Positions 10,444 to 21,241 of a stretch of 64,000 nucleotides of DNA are shown here, piece by piece (position 1 is the first letter of the stretch; each line of letters starts with the position of its first letter). Under the pieces are notes generated by a model that searched no databases, was not told where the DNA came from, and was given only the letters and a program-made list of their open reading frames with translations. The position numbers were made by a program, and so were the translations under genes. Source of the stretch: Pollenia angustigena (lineage: Eukaryota > Arthropoda > Insecta > Diptera > Polleniidae); contig OV884057.1 of assembly GCA_930367215.1 (NCBI GenBank), forward strand, positions 244,430,830 through 244,494,829, in the 5' to 3' direction.

Positions 10444-11259
10444 CATTAACACTATGGTTGATTTTAAATTGAGCTATTATACATTAATTAACTAAAGCAT
10501 ACTTTAAGGTATTACAATAAATAACGTTATATATAACGAAAATTCTAGTATTTACAGTGGGGTTGAAGTACAATTATGCCCAACAATTTTAACATTACAT
10601 CTGTATATTGATTTTTACACTAGAAGTGTGCACAACTAAAACAATAACAACTTAAACTAATGAAATAACTAACAAATACTAAATAACTAATCAACACAAG
10701 ATAACTAATAAATTAATCTAATTCTTAACTAAAGTTACTTTCGTACTTTTTTTCTGTGTACTGTTACTCTCTATTCTTGCTGCTGTGCTGCTGTGCTAAT
10801 GTGATTATTGTTATAGTTTTTTCTTCAGCTCTTATTAAATTTATTAGTATTTAACATTTTAGATGTTTAATACTTTCACTTGTCTTGAAATTTTTTTATA
10901 GAGCTGAGTTTTATTGATTTACTTGAACGTATTTGTGCTCGTTTATTGTTTAATACGAGGAGAACGAAAAAAAATGCTAATATATACTACGAACACTGAC
11001 ATTTTGTACCGATATTTTGACATGTGTACCACCATTGCGTACCCCTGGGGTAATTGTTATTCCCTCGGTTCGTATGTGTTTTTATAATTTCTTGGCATGC
11101 GTGTTTAAGAGTGTTTGTGTTTTTAATACTACAATAATCTAATTTGTATTCAATTACTTGTGTTGTCCCTCCAAGCATTTGCTTTCGATTGACTACTTAA
11201 ACGTTAGTTCTTCATTATATTTGGTAGTTTTACAGAAGATAGCTATATGAAAGATTAGT
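10444..11259. other. No gene recognised
   Basis: AT-rich DNA with simple AC/TA-rich stretches. A 63-codon minus-strand frame (10987-11178) has no recognisable features. Confidence 0.45.
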
Positions 11260-11261
11260 AT

Positions 11262-11597
11262 CCCAGTAAAAAACGTGCTCCAAAAGGAGCAGGTTTTTTG
11301 TATGAATTCGTACATTAAATCGCTTCAAACCTGCTGATGGGATGCCTGATTTTTTTATGGGGTGTTCCCGGTTTGGAGGACTATTTTCTGCTAACAATAA
11401 GCGCTTCTTTTAACATGCAAACAAAGCGCTCCTAGAGTTTTTTTTAAGGGCTAACTATATTAACACAAATAGCAGCTTTTTTTTATGTTTTATTCGTTAT
11501 CATTTAGTGCTTTATAAGAGCTCTCTAATTGAAGCGCTTGAGTATGCGCTTTTTCTCTGTAGTGCTTCAAAAAACCCAAATTTTTTTTTTTACTGGG
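11262..11597. mobile_element. TIR element with CCCAGTAAAAA ends, 336 bp
   Basis: Begins CCCAGTAAAAAA and ends with the complement TTTTTTACTGGG. The dinucleotide AT flanks both sides, which may be a 2-bp duplication. The interior has several AGCGCTT-type palindromes and no coding sequence. The superfamily is not certain. Confidence 0.65.
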
Positions 11598-11599
11598 AT

Positions 11600-13042
11600 G
11601 TTTCTGGTTCCACACATCTTGTCGTAATGGATCAGCTTTAGATTGCCAGCTATAATTCGATACAAGAAAGACAAATTTTTATTTCTAATAAGCAAAATTG
11701 TCTTTTAACGTCACTCGATTCAATTCGAGCCTATTCCATTGCTTATAGATGAACCGTGCTGCTTGGAAGCATTTAAAAATTGCGGCTTGAGTGGTTCTCA
11801 CAATAATTTTGCAAGGGGATCTTAAGTTATGTTTTTATGAATTCGTTCATCATCTTTCAACTTTTTTTGCCTTAATTTGGTACTCTTACCCTTCCGAGTC
11901 GGAATTACCACTTATTAACCGCCCAAAGTATATCTCGCAGATTGAAATGGAAGGAACATATTCAGAATATCCCTCGTTGAGAACGCAATGGGCTTCAGCT
12001 GAAATGTTTTCAAACTGAAGTAGTTAAGCCAAACTTCCCGCAAATAATGGTTCGCTGGCGCATAATTTGGCATATTCAAAGAAAGGAAAAAGAAACATTG
12101 TTGCTTGCACTATTTCGTGAGAATAACGTCGTGGATCACATTAATCAAACAGACTACTTATTTGCCAAAAATCTTTTATAATATGATATGGACTGTAAGC
12201 AATTTGATACTACGAAAGTGAACTGCTGTTTATCTACCAAAAGGCTATAGTTCGTCACAAAGTGAAGACATAAAGTAGATTCTTATTGTAAATATTACAA
12301 TTTTCGCCGAAAAATGTTTCCTTCATCGATAGCATTAACGATTAATTTTTGCGAAATCTGGTAACTATTAAGATTATTTTTCAAACAAAAATGCTTGCTG
12401 GGGTAGTTGTCTTTTTTTTTTTGGTACTGTTTTTATGTTATGTGTGCCGGGCTAAATCAAATCCCAGAAAACTACTTATTGTTTACATCTTGAAGAGATC
12501 TAAAATTGCTTTATTTTTTTTTTACTTGCAATGTTATTTTATGTTTTTGCTGTTGTAGAAGAAGTAAGAAAAAGTTAAGGAAGATAACAGAGAGAATAAA
12601 ACCGCTCTGGTAGTCTCTGCTGTGAATTGTGTAATTGACGAATTTATTGTTTGTGTTGATTGAATTTTCAATTTTGTGTGAGTGTGTGTGTGTTCGATAG
12701 TGTCGGGGCGCGTTTCTTTTTTATTTTGTTTCTACTGGATTTTTATTTTGGCTTTTGTGTCAGTGTAACACTTAGAAAATTAAGTGTGTATATATGCAAT
12801 CAATTCAAGTGGAAGTTGTTGTGATTTGTATTGTGTCAATACAATACAGTGGTTGTCAGTTAATAAATAATGATTAAAATGTAAATTGTAAAAATTACAA
12901 GAAAAATTACAATCTCCAATTGGGTGTAAAAGATTCTTAAACCATTATTTTTTCTTTAAAAGTTGAGACTATTTCTGGTTTAGTTGCTACTAAAGCGAAC
13001 AAAAAAGCGTTAATGACTGCTAAAACCAGGTATAGAACTTGT
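11600..13042. other. No gene recognised
   Basis: An open frame at 11791-12018 (75 codons, plus strand) has ordinary amino-acid composition but no motif I can name. 12660-12700 is GT-rich. The rest is T-rich, low-complexity DNA. Confidence 0.4.
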
Positions 13043-13497
13043 CAGAGCCGATTTACATTAAGGGTGATGTCGCTACGACAATGCTTACGTTCTCTTTTGA
13101 AGTCCCCTCTTAAATTCACGCTCATTAACATTAAGATTTTTTGTTGCAACAGTCAGGAGACTTTTCAAGATTTAGTTCATATTCGTTCATTGGTAGCAGT
13201 GTTGTTATAAAGTAATTAGTTCCTTTTTTAGGAAATGTGGAATTAATATGTGAAATAGGCTGTCAGTATTTAAAATTTACAAATAAAAGTAAACCATTTG
13301 TAAAAGCAAACTGTCCGATTCGACCAAGGAATGAATTGTGGATCTAACTGAACTGGATGTCGTAATTTAAACTTTAGATGGTGCTAAAAATATTTTTTAT
13401 ACTGACAACCCTGCTCATAACAGAGAAGTGTCAAAATTGTCGCCTTAATTCTCATTACACGAGTCGCAAGCGACATCACCCTTAATGTAAACAGCCT
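13043..13497. mobile_element. TIR element, about 455 bp
   Basis: Inverted ends share the perfect block TTTACATTAAGGGTGATG followed by TCGCT, within arms of about 40 bp (left 13043-13082, right 13462-13497). Both outermost bases are a diverged AGAG(C/G) motif. The interior is noncoding, and no clear target duplication is seen. An 8-kDa open frame that starts upstream and runs through the left arm is incidental. Confidence 0.7.
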
Positions 13498-13499
13498 CT

Positions 13500-14915
13500 T
13501 ATTGGTAAAGCTCCATCGAGGATCAAAATTACTTAAAGGGAAATTGATTCAAAATATATTTTTTAGGCACTTATTGTTGTTCTAGACTAAACAATGAAGA
13601 ATATTCGATGAGGGTCTCGTATGATTGCCTACAATGTGTTTATTTTATGTGGGAACTTTGTGTCATGACAACTAAGAATTAACGCACATTAAAATATGAA
13701 CACATTGATGAATTGCCTTTATAAGAAAGATATAGTGGCGATCAATTGGTAAAAATAAGCTGCATGGCGTAATCATAAAGTTTCTTCGATCCTTAAGATT
13801 GTGCTCGGTTCCAAAATTGTAGGCGTATAAGAAAGTACCTACATCAATGTTCGGGAACGTTTGAAATAACGGAGTGCATACTCTCATAGACATATGCATC
13901 TTATATTGATAAATTTAAAATTGTGACAGTAATATTAAAACCAATGGCATTAATAAGGAAAAATGTGACATCAATCCAATGACGTACGCCATCATAAAAT
14001 TTTGTCATATTTAATGTGTCTTCTATGCTATGACTACAGTGGCATCAATTCGATGCCACATTTTGTGTATTATTAGTGACGAGTGACTATTTCTTGTTTT
14101 CAAACCTGAAGAAATGGCTCCGCGGAAAAAGATGACATCATCTTACAAACAAATATGTACCTGCTTCGATGACATGACAAATCTTATTTTTTGAAAGGGA
14201 TAATAAATTGGAGAACCGTTGAACAAAGTGTTGGAGCATGGAACCGATGGTTGTTTTTTGTTTTTTTTTTTTTTTATTTAATCCTTAACTAAGTTTTTTT
14301 TAACTACTGTTTCTCAATCTTGAGCATTTTCAAACATATGTCTCTTCCCAAAATTTTTGTGTGACATTAACATGGATATATGTATGTATAGTGAGTATTA
14401 TGTACGGTACACTAGCATGTACTTATTTCTGTGCATATTGTCTTTTATGGCTTACTGCTGTATTGTTTAACATATTTTTCTATACAATTTTTGTAACTGT
14501 TCTTGTTGTCTTTTTTTTAAATTCTTTATTGTGTTTGTTATAAAGACAATTTTTATTTCAATCAATGTTCATCGTAGGCAGTTGGCTGGCAGCAATATTT
14601 CACAAGAATAAATTGTTTGAAATGGAAAATAAAATGTTTGAGGATTCAAGTTTATTTTTAGGAATTATTACATAATTTGCTCATCGTTGGATGAACCTTT
14701 AAGTAAAGTGCTTCAAACGAAACATTTTCCCAATTTTTACCCCAGTCCATCGCTAAGAGTACGAATTTCTATTAATTTAGTAACTTCGTTTAGCCCTAGA
14801 ATCGTAACGATATTTCTTAATACGTAAATTTTAAGTACTAAAGAATCGCCTAAATTAATGCTATTTTTATGCCCCGTTTGTATTTTACATGTTGTTTATT
14901 TATTATTAAAAATAA
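13500..14915. other. No gene recognised
   Basis: AT-rich DNA with a T run near 14260. The short frames at 13672-13899 and 14361-14543 show no family features. Confidence 0.4.
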
Positions 14916-15523
14916 TAATAGCGGTTTTCACCCTTGATAGTAAAGTCTCTTGTAGACCTTGTGAATCTTATTATTTTAGTTAAAGTTCTAAGATTAACAA
15001 CACTGCAACAACATATATTAGACTTCAATTTACCACGCTGTGGTTGAAAAATCGAACAAAAAGCTGTAATTAACACTTTTGTTAAATAACCCAGAATAAA
15101 ACAGTTGAAGAAACTATATCTGTCTCTCTCCCTCACTCAGTAACTTCATTAATTTACAATACTAACGAAAAAGACACCAATGCTTAATACCAGTCGCGGA
15201 TTCAGGGGAGGGGGGAAATAAAGAAATTCCCCCCCCCCCCCTAAATTATAAAAATATGTTTTGTTTATTTCGATAATACAAAAATTCCCAATAATAATAT
15301 TTTTTTTACATGTACAACATTTTTAGAAATTCCAGCATGGTTTTGTTTTATTGAATCTCTAACGAAATTTTCAATAAGTGTCCAAATCTTAATCCTAATA
15401 GTTATTTAGGATTAGTTATTTATTTCTAATGAAACATCTAGTTTACCGTATTCAATTACATACTTATTATTCTACATTCAATCCCAGCAGGTGCCATCTA
15501 TATCCAAAGAGTAAACATTTGAC

Positions 15524-17570
15524 TTGAAAAAGCGCGCGATTGAATTATTAATAGGCCTTATGCTATATTTATGTATGTATGTGTTATATGAATCAAAATT
15601 ATATTCGATAATTTTTGACGAAAGCACGGATTTGTCGGGGAAAAGCCAGATTTCCTTATCTTTAAGATATTTCAACATACAACAAAAAGTTTTTAGGGAA
15701 GAATTTATTGGCTTTGTTGTAAACGCATTTGAAGAGGCTTCAAAAGATATTGATGACGTTGATATGTCAATTGATGCGAAGGAACTATCATTAATAGTTC
15801 TTAAAGCTTTGACAAATTTTGGTCTTGACCTTAAACATTGTGTAGGAGTTGGAATAGATGGGTGTCTTCTGATGTCAGCAGAAAATGGAGTTGTTAAAAA
15901 ATTCTGGAAAGCGCGACATAAGCGAAACAAACGCTTTGCTATTCCCATAAATCAAACAACTCAATTTCTAAAAGCAATAAAGTACCATTAATACAAAAAG
16001 TTGTATCATTTGTTAAAGAAACGACAAAAATTTTTAAATATAACACTACGTCACAGATTTTCAACAAAGTGGTGACCAAATGAATCTTACAGTAAAATTT
16101 TCCGCTAAATCTGAATATGAAGTCAGAATTATCAAAAGTAGAACAGTTTTTGAGAAATTCCAAAATAACCGTTATTTGTGTTATTAAAAAAGATGATGCG
16201 ACTGAAATGCAAATATCTTCAAAATTTTTTTAACGTGTGTAATCATGTGTTTCTTTTTTTTAGGAAAAGATAATAAAATTACTAAAATAACCATGGGTCG
16301 TTTATGAAGATTAGTTAAAAAATTATAGAGTTACTGTGGACAAAAGTTCAAACTTCATAAAACATTTGATGATTTTGTTCAATTTTGCTCTTTTCAAGTT
16401 ATTTTTTTTAAACCAATGATTTAAAAATCTTAATGTTTTATTGCATGCGACATTAGATTATTTTAATATGAATATGTGGGTTCTTATTGGGCACGAAATG
16501 TACTTTTGCAAAATTGCAAAAATTCGTCAAATTTATAATGAAGTTGGAAATTTTGTCCACTTTAAATCTGGCATTTATTGACTCATCTTTACAAGCGACC
16601 CATGGTTATTTTCGAAATGTTATAACCTTTCACTTAAAAGAAAGAAATGCAAAGTTCATTTAAAATTTTTGAAGATATTTGCATTTCAGTCACATCATCT
16701 TCATCGTTTTAAAAACACAAATAACGGTTATTTTGGAGTATCTCAAAAACTGTTCTACTTTTGACAATTCATATTCGGATTCAGCGGACAATTTTACAAT
16801 TTTACATTAGGTGTCAGATTCATTTGGTCAAAAAACTGTCACGTAGTGTAATCATCCCAAGCGAAACGCAGTTTTAGCAAAGTATTTGGGAGCCAAACTC
16901 TCTACATTATGCGAGATAAGATGGGTGGACCGTCACGACCCAATTTTACACTTTGCAATAAGTGTACATCATAAAGCTTTGGGAAAAATATCAGAGTGGA
17001 AAGGTAGATATACTTCATCAAAAGCCTTATATTAATTGAATTTATCTGCGGAATAAACATATTAAGTGTGATTACTGAAAATTACTACCGAATTGTAGGT
17101 TACATTCCTCCTATTGAATTTAACTTAGAAGATCTCAAAACACCTTTCCCAATAGATATCCTGAACATACCTAAACTCCTACCTCAAAATGTACTCAAGT
17201 CATATACAGATAAAAAATTGTTAAAATCACAACTAGCTGATTATGTTTGATAAAAGAGATAAACACCTACTAACATCTAAACTTGAGCTTGAACTGTTGC
17301 ATTGGCAACAAACATGGAAAATATTTGAAAATCTATCAGATAACGTTGTAGATGCTTTAATATACTGTGATGAAGATATCTACCCAAATCTAAGAAAAAT
17401 ATTTCAATTTTTCGTTTCAATGCTCGTCAGTAATGCTACGAGCGAGAGGTCATTTCCTACCCTTCGTCAAATAAAAAATAAAAAAAAAAATGGCTCAGAT
17501 CAACAATGACAGAAGATTGACTGTATTATCTAAATTTGCCTCACAAAGAAATCATAAATTGCTTATTTAA
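15524..17570 (+). pseudogene. hAT transposase (TTF/ZMYM-like subfamily), interrupted
   Basis: hAT transposases move elements with an RNase H-like DDE domain closed by a C-terminal dimerisation region. The open stretch 15524-15991 gives SIIFDESTDLSGKSQISLSLRY and then VKALTNFGLDL-like and GVGIDGCLLMSAENG-like blocks, matching the catalytic core; the Asp of FDESTD is present. After the 805-bp insertion the frame resumes with LCEIRWVDRHDPILHF and ALGKISEWKGRYTSSKA. Then 17068-17509 gives YPNLRKIFQFF and SNATSERSFPTLRQIK, the dimerisation signature. Frameshifts and stops occur throughout. The N-terminal zinc finger is missing. Confidence 0.88.
16044..16848. mobile_element. CACTA-ended MITE nested in the hAT, TAA duplication
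   Basis: Starts CACTACGTCACAG and ends with its exact complement, with inverted arms of roughly 180 bp (left to about 16230, right from about 16665). The flanks are TAA on both sides (16041-16043 and 16849-16851). The 805-bp body is noncoding. CACTA ends with a 3-bp duplication fit the CMC superfamily. It splits the hAT transposase between its catalytic and C-terminal parts. Confidence 0.9.
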
Positions 17571-17653
17571 AAAGATAAGTTTATTTTAATTTATATTGAA
17601 TATTTTATTTAGCCTTATTGTTGAGTTTTATTTAATATAATTTGTATACACAT

Positions 17654-18254
17654 CAGAGATCAGCAATGAGTAGTGAAAAAGTGAGTAGAGCTAAATCATG
17701 ACTCATAAATTCTTGTACTTATACGCACTCATACTTATTCCAATGTGATTCAAACTCATATTCACTCAAAAGTTTCATTTTATTCATCGTACTCATACTT
17801 ACCAACATTTGTAGTGTTTGATTTAGAATCTACTCAAGTCAATGTGTATAGGCGAAGCAAAATGCGAGGCTGCCAGATTTGTCCCCAAATTAGCAAAGTG
17901 ACGATTTTGCAATTACAGTTTTAAAGTAACATGTATGAAGTAGACGATTTTTCGGCAAATTTATCTGGCAGCGCTGATTATTAAGTTGTGTGTTGTCTCT
18001 GTTGTGTTAAAACGGTAAATGGATGAGCTAAATGATTTGAATCATTGTGAGTATTATAAGTATTTCTTGAAATTATAAATCAAGCTGAGGTCATTTATGA
18101 GTATGCGTATAATGTCGACGTCGCACTCATAAATATTTCTCTTGTGAGTATGAGTGAATCAGAGTAGTTTAGTTTAAATGATTTCTACGCACTTATACTT
18201 ACAATTGCATGAGTCAGTATGAGTAGCGAAAAAGCGATTCATTGCTGATCTCTG
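17654..18254. mobile_element. hAT MITE nested in the hAT, duplication ATACACAT
   Basis: Both ends read CAGAGATCAGCAATGA inward (perfect over 16 bp) and are flanked exactly by ATACACAT (17646-17653, 18255-18262). Many copies of ACTCATA/TGAGTAT-type heptamers on both strands fill the subterminal regions, as expected for transposase-binding arrays. The 601-bp body is noncoding. Confidence 0.93.
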
Positions 18255-18547
18255 ATACACATATTGTTTTTAATAAACTTTTAAAAAATAATTTTTTACT
18301 TTTTTGTATCATAAACAATTTCCCCCTAAGGCTCAAGCTGGATCCACGCCTGCTTAATACAAAAGGTGAAAACCGCTAATATCATTTATTTTAAAGAGCA
18401 AGAAAAAAAAGAATACCACCAAACGCTACAAGCTTGCGTAGCAACAATTTTGGAAAAACTTTACGTTAAACTTACGTATGTTAGTATTCTAGGGTTAATT
18501 AAATATGAGCAGCTTGGTTAATATTTACAATAGCTATAAATAGGTTT

Positions 18548-18770
18548 TTTGTCCTTAACATTTTCTAAAAACATACTTGCCCCTTATCACCACCTCTTAG
18601 AGGCTCCCGCACAAATATGATGGTTGAATGAAGGTCTTAGATTTGCCCCCAGATGGGTCAAATGTATTTCCGACCCCACTTTATTTATATCTCCAACATT
18701 TGTTTCTAACATACCCATCGGTTATATCCATTTCTTAAGGGAACTCCCATAAAAAATTTCCATATACAAG
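18548..18770 (-). repeat. Relative of the internal unit of the 6485-7414 element
   Basis: Read on the minus strand this contains two diverged copies of the unit seen twice inside 6485-7414, with landmarks TATGGGAG, AAGTATGT, GTGGGGTCGG and TTTGACCCATCT in the same order. No TIRs surround it here, so it is a fragment. Confidence 0.65.
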
Positions 18771-18774
18771 AGGT

Positions 18775-18910
18775 ATACTAAGTTTGTCATTCCGTGTGAA
18801 ACTTTTTCAATATTCAGCTAAGACCCCAAAAAGTATGTAAGTAAGTTTAAGCCGATTTAGCCATGTACATCTGTCTGTCCGTCTGTTGAAAACTATTTCG
18901 AAAAACTGGA
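18775..18910 (+). repeat. Fragment of a fly-typical dispersed repeat
   Basis: Contains tttgtcattccgt, then aaagtatgta, then tctgtctgtccgtctgttga. This order resembles a sequence seen repeatedly in higher-fly genomes. The family name is not asserted; the likeness is from memory. Confidence 0.4.
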
Positions 18911-19419
18911 AAGAAAAGAACATTAAACGAAGTAATTATAAGAATAATGTTTTTTAAAACGTCTAATTTTGTTTGCAAAAAGTGCAGCTAAAGCCACATC
19001 GATTGCTCACCGAAGTTTATTCTAAATATGCTCAATAAATTTCAATGTTCGAAAAATGGTTTGTGCTGTTTAAAATTTGGATTTTTAAAGTTTGCAGGCA
19101 GCAAGATTTATTCAAAAGCAAAGAAATTTTAACACATACGAGAGACGACTTCACACATCTATAGTAAACAGCTTTTGAACGGAAACATTAACGATTTAAG
19201 ACATTTTCGATAAAAGCGACTACAGATTTTTATATAAAAAATATTTTTATGGGTAAAAATATGTGTGGTCACAGAGTTCGCTAATTTAATGGATAAGGCA
19301 GCTATTTACGGAGTTATAAGCGATTAAAGTTTTTTTTGGCAAAAGTGCATCTTACGGATAAAAAAAAATTTGAACCCCCTCTGGAATTAAAAACAAAAAA
19401 AAAAAAATTAATTCCAATT

Positions 19420-20010
19420 TAAGGAGGCTGAGGCCCGTGGGTCCCAAAAAAGCGTTCTGCCCACTTAGTGGAATGCGTGGGTACTCAAATTAAAGGTTAT
19501 CGGGTAAAAAGAAGTGCCCCCTCCACTCATATCTATGTGTAGGTACTCAAAGTAAAGGTAATTTGCTCACGATTGTAAATATTTTTTTTTAATGTTTTAT
19601 GCTCTATTTTTTTCTATTTTTTATATATCCGATGTGCTAAAGGCCGGCTTCGCTAAATAAAGCTTCTCTGCATAGCTGGCCTTCGGCCGGGAGCAAGAAT
19701 TTTTTCCTCTATGGTATAACAAATACCGGCTTCGCTAACTAAAGCTTCTTAGCATAGCCGGCCTTTGGCCGGGCGCAAAAATTTAATCGTCTATGTTATA
19801 AGAAACACCGGCTTCGCTAGCTAAATAAAGCACCTAAAAGATACTTAAATCAACCTAGAGAGTAAAATAATATGCGAATAAAAAAAAAAAAAAAATACAT
19901 ATTTGCAATCGTGCAAAGGTTATTTTAATTTGAGTACCCACACATATCACTAAGTGGGGCAGTTTTTTGGTTCCAGGGAGCCACACGGGCGTCAGCCCCT
20001 TTAAATTTTA
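19420..20010. repeat. Helitron-type block: inverted arms around 82-bp tandem repeats
   Basis: Left segments gtgggtcccaaaaaa, cccacttagtgg and gggtactcaaatt (19434-19500) recur as complements at 19929-19992. Between them lie three copies of an 82-bp unit starting ccggcttcgcta at 19644, 19726 and 19808; the first two are complete. They include small GGCCTTCGGCC/GGCCTTTGGCC palindromes. The block precedes a Helitron helicase fragment, consistent with the repeat-rich noncoding part of a Helitron/Helentron. Confidence 0.6.
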
Positions 20011-20228
20011 TTTTTGGTTTTTTCTGTTCTTATTCTGAATCGGGTGGCATATTTTTTATTTTGTTTTCGTGCGCCCCGTTATTTTTTAATTTTTTTTTAA
20101 TTTTCATATAAAAAATTGATTTTTGGGTAAAAATATAGTTAAATTATAACCAGTGACATACATACAGATGTAAATAAAATATTAAGTTGAATGGCTAAAA
20201 CAGGAAAAAATTGCTGCATTTAAAATAA

Positions 20229-20447
20229 AAAGGGGAAGATTTATTCAGTCCGCATATTCCAATGATTCCACAAAATCTACCAATTGGTTTAAAAGGACTT
20301 AAATTTCCAAAAAGCTTTGCGTTTGATATGACAATAAATAAAGCTCAAAGACAATCATTATCATTGTGTAGAATGGATTTAGAATATCGATGCTTCTCCC
20401 ACGGTCAATTATATGTATGGTGTTCACGTGTAGGCAAGCCAATATAA
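20229..20447 (+). pseudogene. Helitron RepHel helicase, C-terminal end
   Basis: Helitron proteins join a rolling-circle Rep nuclease to a PIF1-family helicase. This fragment is the helicase tail. It opens with GEDLFSPHIPMIPQNLP, then GLKFPKSFAFDMTINKAQRQ (PIF1-type motif VI region; the usual G in KAQGQS is R here), then CFSHGQLYVWCSRVGKP, which in intact proteins reads close to SHGQLYVACSRV. The frame is open from about 20232; an in-frame TAA lies just upstream and earlier domains are not visible. The stop at 20447 is close to the expected natural C-terminus. 5'-truncated remnant. Confidence 0.85.
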
Positions 20448-20585
20448 AACCACAATAAAAACAAAAAAATTTGTTAACTTAATATTTTAAGATAAAAGAA
20501 GTAAAAGTAGTCAGTTAGTTTCATTTCTTAATTTCAAAATTTGTTATTTTGTTTTGGCTGGCGAAGCAGGCACAGTGGGCGCTAG
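20448..20585 (+). mobile_element. Probable Helitron 3' end terminating CTAG
   Basis: About 138 bp after the helicase stop the sequence reads gcaggcacagtgggcgCTAG followed by T (CTAG at 20582-20585). Helitrons end in CTRR and insert before T. The hairpin usually found just upstream is weak here, so the boundary is probable. Confidence 0.55.
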
Positions 20586-20699
20586 TTTGTCATAAATATT
20601 AAAAGATTTTTGAAAATATGAAAAGAGTTTTTGTTAATACTTAGTGTCGTAAGAAATTAGGTTGCTATTACATATTACAATTATGTTTGAACAACTTTT

Positions 20700-20930
20700 T
20701 GAAGTGGTTGCCCTGGTATGCTACTTCGTAGGGAGCAAGCTTACCAGTGCAAGAGTTGCGGGTTCGATTATCACCAGATCTGTGGGGTAACTCTGTAACT
20801 TTTTAATGACAAAAATTTGACGGTAAGTAGTAAATTTTAAGTATTTTTAAGTACAAATTTTCTACTTAACAACGAATTTTTGTCCTTAAAAAGTTGCAGA
20901 ATTGCCCCACTGGTCTACTTCACACCTACG
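20700..20930 (+). repeat. SINE-like unit: tRNA-type boxes plus long hairpin body
   Basis: A B box GGGTTCGATTAT (20760-20771) follows an A-box-like stretch tacttcgtaggga (20722-20734) at tRNA-like spacing. Downstream is a hairpin body: arm 20782-20838 begins gtggggtaactctg, and arm 20854-20910 ends gcagaattgccccac. Together this looks like a pol III-transcribed SINE, not a working tRNA: it has no full cloverleaf. No poly-A tail or duplication is clear. Confidence 0.55.
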
Positions 20931-21241
20931 CGCTAAAGGTCAAAGTTGCTATTGCTCTCTTAATAAAGTAACGATATAATTTGTAATTGTATATGTAAGT
21001 CCTGATAAATAACTTCTTTAAAAAAATTACATTTGTATGGCTTTTTTTATCTACAAAATGTAAGAAAAGAGCGAAATTCTGTTAGAAAATTGAAAAATAT
21101 TCTACCAAAAGCAAGGAAAACTGTGGCGCACAGGTATATATGTATATTTTCATAATGGTTTTTCGAATTAAAAGAAATACAAGTTTATTAGCTCCTACTT
21201 TTCGTTTGCCTAGAACTATTTTGAAAGTTTAAGGTTATAAC

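Larger units (their letters stand above)
15191..18352 (+). mobile_element. hAT transposon with 8-bp duplication CTTAATAC
   Basis: Starts CAGTCGCGGATTCAGG, ends with the complement of CAGGCGTGGATCCAG, and is flanked exactly by CTTAATAC (15183-15190 and 18353-18360). It contains the remains of a hAT transposase on the plus strand and two later insertions (16044-16848 and 17654-18254). Without those insertions it is about 1.75 kb, so it is also internally deleted. Confidence 0.93.
14921..18376. mobile_element. Outer MITE, 286 bp once its insertion is removed
   Basis: Short TIRs GCGGTTTTCACCCTT (14921) and GCGGTTTTCACCTTT (inward from 18376) match at 14 of 15 bases. Both ends are flanked by TAATA (14916-14920 and 18377-18381), read either as a 5-bp duplication or as TA within it. 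A 3162-bp hAT plus one copy of its 8-bp duplication sits inside. Removing them leaves 286 bp. Confidence 0.75.

Noticed and set aside
11791..12018. 75-codon plus-strand frame
   Set aside because: Ordinary composition but no recognisable family; surroundings give no support.
15478..15948. 156-codon minus-strand open frame
   Set aside because: Antisense shadow of the hAT transposase at 15524-15991, which has clear family motifs.
19644..19835. CRISPR-like array (82-bp repeats)
   Set aside because: Only three long direct units with no unique spacers, in insect DNA; a Helitron-associated minisatellite is the better reading.
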